Source of the DNA: Blastocatellia bacterium AA13
Lineage (GTDB): Bacteria; Acidobacteriota; Blastocatellia; UBA7656
Direction: 5' to 3'
Length of the DNA: 64,000 nucleotides
NCBI GenBank assembly: GCA_003222245.1
Contig: QHVH01000010.1
Span: 62,001-126,000, forward strand
Every line of letters begins with the position of its first letter. Within the stretch, counting starts at the first letter, position 1. The notes under the pieces are model-generated. The model did no database searches. It was given only the letters and a program-made list of their open reading frames with translations, and had not been told where the DNA came from. The translations under genes and the position numbers were made by a program. Shown here piece after piece: positions 41,707 through 51,288 of the stretch.

Positions 41707-42807
41707 TTACCGCGCGGATCCGGCTTGCCTCAGGACACGAGGCTTGGCCGGGATTTCTTTGTATCGCCGCGGCTTCGCCGACCATTGCTCGATAAGCGGT
41801 CTCAAACGTGGAAAGCTCAACCGTTCACCGCGCCACGCATACTGGCGTAGACCGTCAATGGCCGTCCAGGTCGGGTGATATCGTCCATAGATATCTTCGG
41901 CTTCCATATCGCCCCAGCTCCCATCTTCGTTCTGTGTGGCAAGCAGATAATCCACGCCCTGCCGGATAAGTGGATGGGCCTCGCCCAATCCGAACGCCTT
42001 GAGCGCGTCCATGAACTCCCCCAGGGTTTCGGCATCCTCCATCGCGATTGCTTCCTTCAGGTTTTTCTTGAGAAAAGCAAATTCATCAGGAAACCACCGA
42101 GGCGAGAGCCTGTATTGGCTGTAGTCGTTCATCGTGTACACGACGTGAGTGATCGCATAAACTTCCCAGTAGAAATGCGGATTGTCTCCGTTGCGGTGTT
42201 CCTCGTAGGGCCGCAGACCAGGCAGCCATTTGATTACGTCCGCGTAGCGCGCGCCAAGCGTCACCCCGTATCGCTCGCCTATATAAGCTCTAGTTAAGGC
42301 ATCAATATATATGGCGTAGCGGCTCATCATCTCGAGGGGCTGCTTGCACCGGCGGCACACTTTTTTACCGCGCGTGTTCAGCGCCCCGCATTCGCATTCT
42401 TCAGGTATGTCGACCGGCGGAGGCTCATTGGGGGCATCGAACCATAGGTAGTCCTTCGCCGCGAACCCGCCCGCAACCCGCCTGATTTGATCCTTGAGAT
42501 TGTTCTCGCGGACGCCGAGCCGAATGGCCGCGTCGTCGCCGAATACGAGAAAGGCAATCATGTCGGCGTCGACATCCGCCGGGAGGCGCGGATACTTGCG
42601 TCGAAACGCGCGGGCGCGCTCACGGCCCATCGCGCGGGCCTGCCGCTTCAAGTCGGGATCGGACGACGAAGCGCTGATCACATGAAAGCAGCATAGGAAA
42701 TCATAAGAGTATTGGTCGAAGTTTTCGGGTTCACAGGCGGTGCGATAAATGAACTCCATACCTCGATGGATGGCTCGCTCACGCTCGGCGAGTCTGAAGG
42801 TTCGCAT
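41707..42807 (-). CDS. Zinc-ribbon protein with DGSW segment, partner of the YkgJ-type protein
   Basis: 366 residues, ATG at 42807. An N-terminal helical part with several cysteines (DFLCCFHV), then at about 135-160 a zinc ribbon ECECGALNTRGKKVCRRC, then a helical region and near 290-325 YLLATQNEDGSWGDM followed by YHPTWTAIDGLR. This last pattern is shared with the end of the downstream protein, with similar spacing between DGSW and PTW, so the two are partly paralogous. I do not recognise the family. No signal peptide or membrane helix. It is divergent from gdhA with 433 bases between. Confidence 0.7.
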   Translation of the reverse strand: MRTFRLAERERAIHRGMEFIYRTACEPENFDQYSYDFLCCFHVISASSSDPDLKRQARAMGRERARAFRRKYPRLPADVDADMIAFLVFGDDAAIRLGVRENNLKDQIRRVAGGFAAKDYLWFDAPNEPPPVDIPEECECGALNTRGKKVCRRCKQPLEMMSRYAIYIDALTRAYIGERYGVTLGARYADVIKWLPGLRPYEEHRNGDNPHFYWEVYAITHVVYTMNDYSQYRLSPRWFPDEFAFLKKNLKEAIAMEDAETLGEFMDALKAFGLGEAHPLIRQGVDYLLATQNEDGSWGDMEAEDIYGRYHPTWTAIDGLRQYAWRGERLSFPRLRPLIEQWSAKPRRYKEIPAKPRVLRQAGSAR

Positions 42808-43240
42808 TGACGGCGGCTCCTCGCGATTTTATCGGTCGTTGGGTCGAAAGCTCGTTATCCAATTTATTCGTGCCCGCGACGCGATTATGGGCGAGTCTTT
42901 AATGAGGCTTCGAATAAATTGCTGTATATGCAGCCAAGAACTTGCACCCGCGATTAAACCCTACAATGTCAATATGAGTCCAGCAGCTTTCTCGTGAACC
43001 CCTCGTGAACAACGGCCCATCAATAAGCAGAGAATCCCGAAAGCGTGCGGAGCGCGGGCCGTCGCGCTGTTCGCTGAACCTGTCGTTGCTAGCTCATAGA
43101 GCCTTGGGTATAATCGCCTCTTTAGAATCGCCAATAGTACCTAATCACACTGAACCCAGTGAAGAACGCCACAATCATAGATACCGGTTTCTTTAGCTCC
43201 TATTCTTCGCCCCCGTCGCCCAATCGTTCTGGAGGAGTAC
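42808..43240. other. Divergent regulatory region upstream of gdhA
   Basis: No gene seen. Contains a sigma70-like promoter for gdhA at 43086-43114; promoter of the leftward cassette not identified. Confidence 0.5.
43086..43114 (+). promoter_or_regulatory. Sigma70-type promoter of gdhA
   Basis: TTGCTA, 17 bases, TATAAT. The expected start near 43121 leaves a leader of about 120 bases before the gdhA ATG. Confidence 0.65.
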
Positions 43241-44521
43241 ATGGCAAATCCGTTTGTTGATGATGCAAAAGTAATCACTGAAGACAATCCGTTCGAATCC
43301 ATGATGCAGAGGTTTGACGAGGCGGCTACGCAACTTAATCTCGACCCTAATATCTACAAGATCCTTCGATGGCCCAACCGGGAATTAACGCTCTACATAC
43401 CGGTGCTGATGGACGATGGAAACTATCAGGTTTTTACGGCCTACAGAGTCCAGCACAATTTTGCTCGCGGCCCGGCCAAGGGAGGGCTCCGCTACTCTCC
43501 GGACGTGACGCTCGATGAAGTTCGCGCGCTTGCGGCGTGGATGACCTGGAAATGCGCCGTGGTCAACATACCGTTCGGAGGCGCGAAGGGCGGCATCATT
43601 TGCGACCCGCGCCAAATGAGCCCGTCCGAGCTCGAGCGCTTGACCCGCCGTTACACAGCCGAACTGCTTGACTTTATCGGTCCGGAGCGGGATGTCCCTG
43701 CGCCTGATATGAATACGAACGAGCAGGTGATGGCGTGGATGATGGACACCTATTCAATGCATGCCCGCCACACGGTCACGGCCGCCGTGACCGGAAAACC
43801 GGTTGAACTCGGGGGATCGCAGGGCAGACGTGAAGCGACAGGGCGGGGACTTCTGATCGTCTGCAATGAGGCGTGCAAAAAATTCGATCTTGAAATTGAG
43901 AAGACCCGGGTGATTATACAGGGTTCGGGCAACGTCGGAGGCGTCGCGGCCCGGCTGATGATGCTGGAGGGCTATAAAGTCGTAGGCATGGCCGATATGA
44001 CCGGTGCGTTGTACAACCCCGCGGGCCTGGACGTGGATGCGGTTCTCGGGTATCTGAAGGAGCACAAGACGGTCGAAGGCTACGCCGAGGCCGAACACAT
44101 GTCGAATGAAGCCATCCTCGAAATGGACTGCGACATTCTGATACCGGCGGCGACTGAAAACCAGATCAACTCGCAGAACGCCGATCGAATTAAGTGCCGC
44201 ATTCTGGCCGAGGGCGCGAACGGTCCGACCACGGCCGAAGCCGACGAGATAATTGCCGAAAAGGAGATCTATGTTATTCCTGATATCCTCGCGAATGCGG
44301 GCGGCGTGACGGTATCTTACTTTGAATGGGTGCAGAACCGGATGGGCTTCTATTGGACCGAAAAAGAAGTAAACTACCGATTGAAGCACATTATGGTTGG
44401 CGGCTTCGAGGACGTTAACCGATTCTGCGATAAATACAAGGTGAGCATGCGGCTGGCCTGCTACATGCTCGCTATAGATCGTGTCGCCTACGACACGCAT
44501 CTGCGCGGTATTTATGCTTAG
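43241..44521 (+). CDS. gdhA: Glutamate dehydrogenase (Glu/Leu/Phe/Val family)
   Basis: 426 residues, the usual length for the hexameric short type. Interconverts glutamate and 2-oxoglutarate plus ammonium. Visible: [10 protein letters not shown], the catalytic lysine in PFGGAKGGI near 115, [10 protein letters not shown], the hinge TGRG, the nucleotide-binding GSGNVGG and [13 protein letters not shown], and [18 protein letters not shown] near the end. GGAGGAG lies five bases before the ATG. Coenzyme preference cannot be stated with certainty: after the GSGNVGG loop the second strand ends in VVGMAD, whose Asp is compatible with NAD. A TPR protein and a flavin reductase follow in the same direction. 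Confidence 0.95.
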   Translation: MANPFVDDAKVITEDNPFESMMQRFDEAATQLNLDPNIYKILRWPNRELTLYIPVLMDDGNYQVFTAYRVQHNFARGPAKGGLRYSPDVTLDEVRALAAWMTWKCAVVNIPFGGAKGGIICDPRQMSPSELERLTRRYTAELLDFIGPERDVPAPDMNTNEQVMAWMMDTYSMHARHTVTAAVTGKPVELGGSQGRREATGRGLLIVCNEACKKFDLEIEKTRVIIQGSGNVGGVAARLMMLEGYKVVGMADMTGALYNPAGLDVDAVLGYLKEHKTVEGYAEAEHMSNEAILEMDCDILIPAATENQINSQNADRIKCRILAEGANGPTTAEADEIIAEKEIYVIPDILANAGGVTVSYFEWVQNRMGFYWTEKEVNYRLKHIMVGGFEDVNRFCDKYKVSMRLACYMLAIDRVAYDTHLRGIYA

Positions 44522-44575
44522 TCGGGCGATGCTTCGGCGCGGAACGCGATTAAGATGAAGGAGAGGAAGAAAATC

Positions 44576-45637
44576 ATGTTGAGAGCCCTTTGCAGTTTGG
44601 CCGTATTGGCGCTGGCCTCGGTTCAAGCGATTGCATATCAGGATCCCTACAAAACGAATCAGGATCCATATCGCAACCGGCCCTCCGATGCCGCTATGCA
44701 GGACGATAAATCCAAGCGGCCGCCGGCCAGCGACGTAGAGCTTCAGGCGGCCAAGAAGGTTCAGGCGGCGGTGGACGGGGCCGCGGCGCTGCAAGCCTCC
44801 GGCGAGTTCTTGAAGAAGTATCCGAAAAGCCCGCTTCGTGTTCAGGTCGCTAAGATAACCGCAAGCAAAATATCGCAGACCGAGGACAACGCGAAGAAGC
44901 TCTCGCTTGCCGAGACTTTCACAACGGTCTTCACTCAACCGTCCGAGTCCGACGTTATTATCCCGACTATCATCGACGCTTACACCAGGGCAAACAAATT
45001 CGATGAAGCATTTCAGAAAGCCGCGACCTGGCTGCAAAGCAACCCTGACGATGCGCGGACGCTCGTCCAAATGGCTCTGGTCGGCTCGGATCAGGCGAAG
45101 CATGCAAACAAGAAGTTCACTGATGTAAGCCGGCAATACGGTCTCAAAGCTATTGAGTTGATCGAAACCGATAAACGGCCGGCCTCGATTGAAGCCGATC
45201 AGTGGGGTGAATACAAGACAAGGTGGCTGTCGCAGGTCTACCAGTCCGTGGGATTTCTTTCGATGTCGGCAGGCGATTCGGAAAAAGCGAAGACGCAGCT
45301 TCAGAAGGCAATTTCGCTCAACTCGGGCGATCCATATAACTACCTCATCCTGGGTACGCTCTATGACAACGAATATCAGCAGGCGGCTGAACAGCACAAG
45401 AAAATGATGTCGGGTCCCGATCAGGACGCCATGCTGAAAAAGGCGCTCGCGGCGATGGACCAAGTGATCGATGCATACCTTCACGCGATCGCGCTTTCCG
45501 AGGGAAGTGACCCGCTCAAAAAGGTCCACGACAGCCTGCTTCAGTACGTTCAACCCTATTTCAAGTACCGGCACAACGGCAGCACCGATGGGCTTCAAGA
45601 GGCTATAGACAAGTACAAGAAGCCGGCCGGCCAGTAA
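44576..45637 (+). CDS. Secreted TPR-like helical repeat protein
   Basis: 353 residues from the ATG at 44576 (AAGGAGAGG ahead of it). Signal peptide to about residue 21 (ALASVQAIA), then a Pro/Asp/Gln-rich repeat of DPYKTNQDPYRNR and a helical-repeat body with TPR-like pairs (ANKFDEAFQKAATWLQSNPD, AGDSEKAKTQLQKAISLNSG, PYNYLILGTLYDNEYQQA). No enzyme motif. Comparable exported TPR proteins are numerous in Acidobacteriota. It starts 54 bases after gdhA and ends nine bases before the flavin reductase, so the three may be one operon. Confidence 0.82.
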   Translation: MLRALCSLAVLALASVQAIAYQDPYKTNQDPYRNRPSDAAMQDDKSKRPPASDVELQAAKKVQAAVDGAAALQASGEFLKKYPKSPLRVQVAKITASKISQTEDNAKKLSLAETFTTVFTQPSESDVIIPTIIDAYTRANKFDEAFQKAATWLQSNPDDARTLVQMALVGSDQAKHANKKFTDVSRQYGLKAIELIETDKRPASIEADQWGEYKTRWLSQVYQSVGFLSMSAGDSEKAKTQLQKAISLNSGDPYNYLILGTLYDNEYQQAAEQHKKMMSGPDQDAMLKKALAAMDQVIDAYLHAIALSEGSDPLKKVHDSLLQYVQPYFKYRHNGSTDGLQEAIDKYKKPAGQ

Positions 45638-45646
45638 CGGAAAGTT

Positions 45647-46138
45647 ATGGGAGTATCAAAGGACGAATTTCGCCAGGCGCTGAGCCACTTTGCGAGCGGC
45701 GTCACCGTAGTCACCGCTCGCTGCTCCGACGATGAATGCCGAGGCATAACCGTGAGCGCATTCTCATCGCTTTCGCTCGATCCACCGCTGATCCTGGTTT
45801 GTATCGACAAGAGATCATCTCTCCACGATCATCTTCAGGTCAGCTCGCACTTCGCCGTGAATATACTTGCGCACGTTCAGGAAGATACTTCTCGCCGGTT
45901 TGCATCCAGAGATCCCGATCGCTTTTCCGGAGTTACCCATTCGAGCGGCGTTAGCGGATCTCCCTTGATCGCCGGCTCCATCGCTCACCTCGAATGTTGC
46001 GTGGTCAATGTCTACCCTGGCGGCGACCATTCCATTATCGTTGGAGAAGTGATCTCGACCGATGTCAATCACGAAGGCGCTCCGCTGACCTACTTCCGCG
46101 GCGGCTATTCCACGACGACTCCTAAAAGCACCACATAA
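45647..46138 (+). CDS. Flavin reductase-like FMN-binding protein
   Basis: 163 residues with the split-barrel flavin reductase pattern: FRQALSHFASGVTVVTA at the start, GITVSAFSSLSLDPPLILVCI as the FMN-phosphate binding core, HFAVNILAHVQEDTSRRFAS, and HSIIVGEVISTDVN near the end. Such enzymes use NAD(P)H to reduce FMN or FAD, often for a partner oxygenase. No oxygenase partner is nearby. Cytoplasmic. Confidence 0.92.
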   Translation: MGVSKDEFRQALSHFASGVTVVTARCSDDECRGITVSAFSSLSLDPPLILVCIDKRSSLHDHLQVSSHFAVNILAHVQEDTSRRFASRDPDRFSGVTHSSGVSGSPLIAGSIAHLECCVVNVYPGGDHSIIVGEVISTDVNHEGAPLTYFRGGYSTTTPKSTT

Positions 46139-46260
46139 AGTCTATAAGCCCGCCTGGAACGCCGCGGCTATTGGTCTTTTAGCTGTCCGGGGAAGTAAGC
46201 GAGACAAAAGAAAGTTGTTCTATACAACGCCCCCATTAACTTTCCCCTTCGGAAATCATC

Positions 46261-47718
46261 GTGAAGATCCTTTTCCAAACCCGGAAGCTGATAGCAACCA
46301 CGGCCTTGTTCTGGTTGGTACTGCTTCCGGGTTATGCGGCTCAGGGCCTAGCAAGTGAAGAAATTACAGTTCAGTCCATTCTAGGACCCGAGACTTTTAC
46401 CCGCGGCTCAACCGGCAAAGACATTTTCACGCGCTTATTCAATATAGCTAACACCTCAGCCCCATACACAATCAAGATTGTAAACGGCGCGCCGGATGGC
46501 TCGATGACCGTCAAGAAAGGCTGGCTGACTCTTAACGACCAGGACCTGCTTGATCCCGGCGTCTTCAATCGAAGGAATCTCAGCATCACGATCGCCATCC
46601 ATCCCTCGGCGCAAAACGAGCTGAGGCTGAAGCTGAAAGGCGGCGAGCAAGGCAGCTTTGTCACGCTCATCGTCGAGCCCACTCTCAGCACGGTTCTTAA
46701 TAATCCGAATGACCCCGGCTTTGACTCCCGCCAGACCGGAATCGGAAATCCCAACGGAGTCACGGTAGACCAAACCACACACCACGCTTTCATCGCGGAC
46801 CGCTACTACGATTCGGTTATCGACTTCGACATCGCAAACGCCCGCATCGTCAGAAATTTCTCCGGTCTTGACGGCGATTCGATGTTGGGCAACGGCGCGA
46901 CCACGTCGGTTTCATTCAATACTACGGCGCGAACGATAGCGGCGGTGAATGAGGGGGTCCTCGAAACTGATCCGACAAGCCTTGCCGTAGTCAACGCCGA
47001 TAGCGGTTCAACTCGAGTCGTTCCATTGCCCTATGCGGGCGTTCCAATGCACTCGAGGAATATCGCTCTCAATCCCAACATGAATGTAGCCGCCGTGGAT
47101 GGGCAGTTCACGGACGGGAAGCGCGCATACTTCGTCGACTTGTCGACCGGAATCGTATCGGCGCGCGACGAACAGCTTCAGATGACCGCTCCCGTTTTCA
47201 ATGCGGGCAGCAACGAATTCGTCTTTTCGTCTTTTGGAGAAAATGTAAGACCCGGGCTGGTGGTCTACAGCGCTTTGCCTCCCTTTCAACGGATACGCCG
47301 AGTCGACACGAACGCGCCCGCGGGCACGAGGTTTGAAAAGCTGGCGGTCTACCGCGCTTCTAATGTTGTCGCGGCGGTCAATCGGCTCGATTCCGCCGTC
47401 TACGTTTTTAATATTTCAACAGGCGAGTTGCTCGCCAGATTGCCGATAAGGCTGAGCCAGGAGCCGTTCGTTACGGTCGATATCGCGGTCAATCAGGCCA
47501 ATGGTCTTGCGGTAGTGACCGGTCGGTTCACCGGTCTCGTCAGCGTAATCAATCTGAATACGCAGCTCCTGGTCGCCGAAATCCCCCTGCCCGATCGATG
47601 CAGCCCGCTTGGCGTCGCTATAGATGAATCGCTCAACCGGGCGGTTATAGCCGAGAACGGACTCTCGAGCACTACTCGCAACGGCAGCATCTTCATACTC
47701 CAGCTTCCTGCGCAGTAG
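46261..47718 (+). CDS. Secreted YncE-like beta-propeller protein
   Basis: 485 residues, GTG start, signal peptide to about residue 31 (LFWLVLLPGYAAQGLA). Residues 35-140 resemble an Ig-like domain common in this type of protein (FTRGSTGKDIFTRLFNI...APYTIKIVNG); from 150 onward come repeated blade strands of a YVTN/YncE type propeller (GVTVDQTTHHAFIADRY, LAVVNADSGSTRVVPLP, VAVNRLDSAVYVFNISTGEL, VSVINLNTQLLVAEIPLP). Likely a periplasmic or surface binding protein; ligand unknown. Confidence 0.8.
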   Translation: MKILFQTRKLIATTALFWLVLLPGYAAQGLASEEITVQSILGPETFTRGSTGKDIFTRLFNIANTSAPYTIKIVNGAPDGSMTVKKGWLTLNDQDLLDPGVFNRRNLSITIAIHPSAQNELRLKLKGGEQGSFVTLIVEPTLSTVLNNPNDPGFDSRQTGIGNPNGVTVDQTTHHAFIADRYYDSVIDFDIANARIVRNFSGLDGDSMLGNGATTSVSFNTTARTIAAVNEGVLETDPTSLAVVNADSGSTRVVPLPYAGVPMHSRNIALNPNMNVAAVDGQFTDGKRAYFVDLSTGIVSARDEQLQMTAPVFNAGSNEFVFSSFGENVRPGLVVYSALPPFQRIRRVDTNAPAGTRFEKLAVYRASNVVAAVNRLDSAVYVFNISTGELLARLPIRLSQEPFVTVDIAVNQANGLAVVTGRFTGLVSVINLNTQLLVAEIPLPDRCSPLGVAIDESLNRAVIAENGLSSTTRNGSIFILQLPAQ

Positions 47719-47923
47719 TTGAATCCTCCTCTGACTTTATTTCCCGACTCATACGCAATCGATCTTGGACTTGCTGGCAATCGCACCTGTGATTGCAGCT
47801 TTATCCAGATGTAATCCGGGCGTAATCCATGCAGGCATTTCGAGAACTTTAATCGCCCTGCGGCGGATGGTATTCTCAATTCTACATCGCCGAATTGCGC
47901 AACGCGTCGAGGAGAGTTGAGTC

Positions 47924-48397
47924 ATGGAGAAAGCTACATTTGGAGCCGGTTGCTTCTGGGGCGTCGAAGCCGGATTCAGACAACTGGATGGAGTTACGTC
48001 AACCGAAGTCGGTTATAGCGGCGGCAGACACGAGAATCCGACTTACCGGGAGGTTTGTTCCGGCCGCACCGGCCACGCCGAGGTTGTTCAGGTGACATAC
48101 GACCCCAATATTATTTCGTATAAAGACCTACTAGATGCCTTTTGGCAAATGCATGATCCGACGACAATGAACCGGCAGGGCCCGGACATCGGCGAGCAGT
48201 ATAGATCGGTGATCTTCTATCACACTCCGGAACAGGAAGACGCCGCTGCAGCTTCCAAAGAGGAGCTGCAGCGGACCGGCGTTCACAAGCGCGACATCGT
48301 CACAAAGATAGAACCTGCCGGACCTTTTTATCGCGCCGAAGAATATCATCAACAGTATTTTGAAAAGCAGGGGATTTCGCACTGCGCCATGCCTTGA
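47924..48397 (+). CDS. msrA: Peptide-methionine (S)-S-oxide reductase
   Basis: 157 residues. Reduces methionine-S-sulfoxide in proteins. Catalytic motif GAGCFWGVE at residues 7-15, [23 protein letters not shown] and the EYHQQYF element are all in place. A C-terminal Cys (SHCAMP) could act as resolving cysteine. No signal peptide, so cytoplasmic; no msrB fused or adjacent. The ada gene converges on it with only 15 bases between stops. Confidence 0.96.
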   Translation: MEKATFGAGCFWGVEAGFRQLDGVTSTEVGYSGGRHENPTYREVCSGRTGHAEVVQVTYDPNIISYKDLLDAFWQMHDPTTMNRQGPDIGEQYRSVIFYHTPEQEDAAAASKEELQRTGVHKRDIVTKIEPAGPFYRAEEYHQQYFEKQGISHCAMP

Positions 48398-48412
48398 TGC
48401 ATTCGACGGGAA

Positions 48413-49516
48413 TTAGCGCTGGGCTCTCGCGCTTTCGTTTTTCAGCAGTTTTTCCTTTCGCTTGAGGCCCCACTTGTACCCTCCAAGGCTCTTGTCTTCT
48501 CTGATCACTCGATGACAGGGTATTACAAGAGCCACCCGATTGGTCGCGCATGCGCGAGCGACTGCTCGAACCGAGCTTGGACTTCCAATCGCCTTTGCTA
48601 CATCTCCATACGAGCGGGTGTCGCCGTACGGAATCTTCCTCAATTCCTCCCATACCCTTCTCTGAAAGGCCGTCGCCTGAACGTCAATCGGAAGATCAAG
48701 GTGCGGCTGTTCACCCTGCAGATGATCCAGCAGCAAGGCCACCGAATGATCCAGACTCTTTCCGCCTCGCGTGATCTTGGCCTCGGGATACTCCGACTTC
48801 AACATTGATTCCAGTTCTTTGTCGGACTCTCCCAGGCTCACGGCGCACACACCCTTCTCGGTTGCGCCGACGAGTATGCGGCCGAGTGAACAGGCCGCGG
48901 TAGCGAAGTTGATTTGCATTCCCCGCCCGCCTCGTCGAAGCTCGGCGGGAGTCATTCCCAACTCTTCAGTTGCTGATTCATAGAGTCGGCTCGAAGAACC
49001 ATATCCCGCGTCGTACATTGCTCCGACTATTGAGTCGCCGCGTTTGACCCGCTCCTTGAATTCGTCAACGCGACGCGCTCGCGCGTATTGCCGAGGTGTG
49101 ACGCCGGCAATTCGCTTGAAAACACGCTGAAGGTGAAACTGACTGATGCCAAGCTCGGTGCTAAGCTCATCCAAACCGGGAGCGGGCTGGCGCGATTCAA
49201 TTATTCGGCAGGCTTTTCGCACGAGCTCAACGTGAGGATCAGGCGAGGGAGCCGCGTCGGGCTTACACCTCTTGCAAGATCGAAATCCTGCTCGCTCCGC
49301 TCCTTCAGGCAAGCGAAAAAACTGCACTCGGTCGCGGCGCGCCCGCCTCGAAGGGCACGATGGCCGGCAGTACACGCCCGTGGACGTGACGGCGAATACG
49401 AACAATCCATCAAACGCGGCGTCCTTTGATTCGACTGCGCGCCAAAGCTCTGCCTCGTCTATTAGCGGGCCCGCCTCGGCATTCAGAGCATTTTTGATTG
49501 CAACGGCTTTACTCAC
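48413..49516 (-). CDS. ada: Ada: adaptive-response regulator and O6-methylguanine-DNA methyltransferase
   Basis: 367 residues from a GTG at 49516 with AAGGAG six bases upstream; an ATG at 49582 would add 22 unlikely residues. Domain order as in E. coli Ada: N-terminal zinc phosphotriester-accepting domain with four cysteines (GVYCRPSCPSRRA and SCKRCKPD), an AraC-type helix-turn-helix region (LDELSTELGISQFHLQRVFK, ARRVDEFKERVKRGDSIVGA), and the methyltransferase with AIGSPSSVRAVARACATN and the acceptor cysteine in IPCHRVI. It repairs alkylated DNA and, once methylated, activates its own regulon. No alkB partner is adjacent. Confidence 0.96.
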   Translation of the reverse strand: MSKAVAIKNALNAEAGPLIDEAELWRAVESKDAAFDGLFVFAVTSTGVYCRPSCPSRRARRDRVQFFRLPEGAERAGFRSCKRCKPDAAPSPDPHVELVRKACRIIESRQPAPGLDELSTELGISQFHLQRVFKRIAGVTPRQYARARRVDEFKERVKRGDSIVGAMYDAGYGSSSRLYESATEELGMTPAELRRGGRGMQINFATAACSLGRILVGATEKGVCAVSLGESDKELESMLKSEYPEAKITRGGKSLDHSVALLLDHLQGEQPHLDLPIDVQATAFQRRVWEELRKIPYGDTRSYGDVAKAIGSPSSVRAVARACATNRVALVIPCHRVIREDKSLGGYKWGLKRKEKLLKNESARAQR

Positions 49517-49818
49517 TTGTGTCTCCTTATTCAATCTTATAGTTTCGTTGTGATCGTCGCTATTGCGTTTGATCGTGACCATAATATTGTAAGCCCGACC
49601 CCGAATCTATCCGCTTCTTGCTTCCAAAATGAGCTTATTGAATTAAGCAGATCCGGATAGATCTCGTATAGATTACAAAGCGGAAATTCGTGGGCAGGCA
49701 GTCAGATGAGAAACTGATGCTGTTAACTACCGGCGCGAACTCCGATCCATCGTCAAGATTGGGCGATTCGCGACCAAAGGTGGTACTCTAAGGCCGCTGT
49801 GTTTGAGCGGGAAAAGCG
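49517..49818. other. Divergent intergenic region between ada and a small gene
   Basis: About 300 bases, relatively A/T-rich at 49580-49690. It should hold the ada promoter; I could not single out a definite Ada box or promoter pair. Confidence 0.4.
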
Positions 49819-50115
49819 ATGAAACATGCTGGAGAAAAGGCTCTTGATGAGCTCGAAGATCTGATTTGCGACATTCGCAAGCTCGGCGGCCTTCGAGAGC
49901 GAAGGCGAGGAGCCTTTTACAAGAAAGCAATCGGATTCCTCCATTTTCATGAGGATCCGGCGGGCCTATTCGCCGATTTGAAGGTCGGAGATCGATTCGA
50001 AAGATTTCCCGTCGGTACGCATGCTGAACGAGAGCAATTGCTCGCAAGAGTCCGAGCGTGTCTAACCGACGACTCATCGATCCGAGTTGAGAAACCAGAA
50101 AACGCTGATCGCTGA
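49819..50115 (+). CDS. Small conserved-looking protein (luciferase-like/DUF5519 type)
   Basis: 98 residues. The central part AIGFLHFHEDPAGLFADLKV followed by FERFPV resembles the short 'luciferase domain' family (DUF5519) known as a nicotinamide/lipid-unrelated small alpha-beta domain of unknown role. The last residues (ENADR) are encoded by an intergenic-type short repeat (GCTGATCGCTGACCGCT), so the native C-terminus may have been altered. Start has GAGCGGGA upstream, acceptable. Nine bases separate it from the P1 peptidase. Confidence 0.6.
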   Translation: MKHAGEKALDELEDLICDIRKLGGLRERRRGAFYKKAIGFLHFHEDPAGLFADLKVGDRFERFPVGTHAEREQLLARVRACLTDDSSIRVEKPENADR

Positions 50116-50124
50116 CCGCTAAAT

Positions 50125-51183
50125 ATGAACAGACGCCGCTTTATTGAGACCTCGGGATTGGCGCTGGGAGCTACTCTCACGCCAAACGCCGAGGACTCGC
50201 CTCTTCTTCCCGAAATACTCCCAGGCTCAATAACGGATGTCGCCGGAATCAAGGTCGGCCATTTCACCGACGCCCGACGGCCTACCGGCTGCACTGTGAT
50301 ACTGACTGAAGATGGAGCCGTTGCCGGAGTCGACGTTCGCGGCGCCGCTCCCGGTACTCGTGAAACCGATCTTCTCAATCCGTTGAATACCGTGGAACAG
50401 GTACACGCGGTTGCATTAGCCGGAGGCAGCGCATTTGGGCTGGATACCGCTTCCGGTGTGATGCGGTACCTCGAAGAGAAACACATCGGCATCGACGTAG
50501 GATCCGCTCGAGTGCCGATAGTTCCTGCCGCGATCCTGTTCGATCTTTCACTCGGCGATGCGAGAATTCGTCCCGACGCCGAAGCAGGCTACAACGCGTG
50601 CAAGTCCGCGAGCAATAAAACACCGGCCGAAGGCAACATCGGAGCCGGAGCGGGAGCAACCGTAGGAAAGCTGTTCGGTATGACCAGAGCAATGAAAAGC
50701 GGCATCGGAACCGCATCCGTCAAAGTCGGCGGCTTCACCGTAGGCGCTATAGTCGCGGTAAACGCGGTCGGAGACGTGCTGGATCCGAGCACGGGAAAGC
50801 TCCTTGCAGGAGCTCGATCTCCGGATGGCAAGCACTTGTTCGGTACTACAAACGCGATTCTTCGCGGCGAGGCACCCGGCTCTATTCTAAACGGAACCTC
50901 TACAACTATCGGAGTCGTCGCCACCGATGCCCGGTTGACGAAGGCCCAGGTCAACAAGATCGCACAGATGGCGCATGACGGTCTCGCCCGGACCATTAGT
51001 CCGGTTCATACGCCGGCCGATGGCGATACGATTTTTGCGGTAGCTACCGGCAAGAGCGCCAGGAGCGGTACGGTTATGCTGTTGGGCATCCTCGCAGCCG
51101 AGGTTGTCGCCGCCGCGATCATTAGAGCCGTACGCGCGGCAAAAGGAATAACGGGTCTCCCGAGCGCGTCGGACTTAGTTTGA
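50125..51183 (+). CDS. P1-family peptidase (DmpA/L-aminopeptidase-like), Tat-type signal
   Basis: 352 residues. The N-terminus MNRRRFIETSGLALGATL is a twin-arginine signal. The rest matches the self-processing N-terminal-nucleophile P1 peptidases (DmpA, beta-aminopeptidase BapA): ITDVAGIKVGHFTD, TGCTVILTEDGAVAGVDVRG, LAGGSAFGLD, GNIGAGAGATVGK and the processing site region NGTSTTIGVVATDA, where autocleavage would free the nucleophile at the start of the small subunit. These enzymes release N-terminal amino acids including D- or beta-residues. A sodium:solute symporter gene 105 bases downstream could take up the products (inference). Confidence 0.9.
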   Translation: MNRRRFIETSGLALGATLTPNAEDSPLLPEILPGSITDVAGIKVGHFTDARRPTGCTVILTEDGAVAGVDVRGAAPGTRETDLLNPLNTVEQVHAVALAGGSAFGLDTASGVMRYLEEKHIGIDVGSARVPIVPAAILFDLSLGDARIRPDAEAGYNACKSASNKTPAEGNIGAGAGATVGKLFGMTRAMKSGIGTASVKVGGFTVGAIVAVNAVGDVLDPSTGKLLAGARSPDGKHLFGTTNAILRGEAPGSILNGTSTTIGVVATDARLTKAQVNKIAQMAHDGLARTISPVHTPADGDTIFAVATGKSARSGTVMLLGILAAEVVAAAIIRAVRAAKGITGLPSASDLV

Positions 51184-51207
51184 ATTGGAAAGATTCGATA
51201 TCGAGCG

Positions 51208-51270
51208 ATCAGTAAACAATGACCAGTAACAAATGGCAAATGACCAATGACAAATACTGACCAGTGACCG
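51208..51270. repeat. Short quasi-tandem repeats
   Basis: Overlapping variants of AATGACCAGTAACAAAT and AATGACCAATGACAAATA, with a period of about 14-17 bases, fill the gap between the P1 peptidase and the symporter. Confidence 0.65.
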
Positions 51271-51288
51271 ACTCTCGCCTCCTTCCCA

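Noticed and set aside
43754..45598. 614-codon open frame on the minus strand
   Set aside because: It lies entirely opposite gdhA and the TPR gene, has no domain, signal or ribosome site, and its codons mirror those of the real genes. Long antisense frames are common at this GC.
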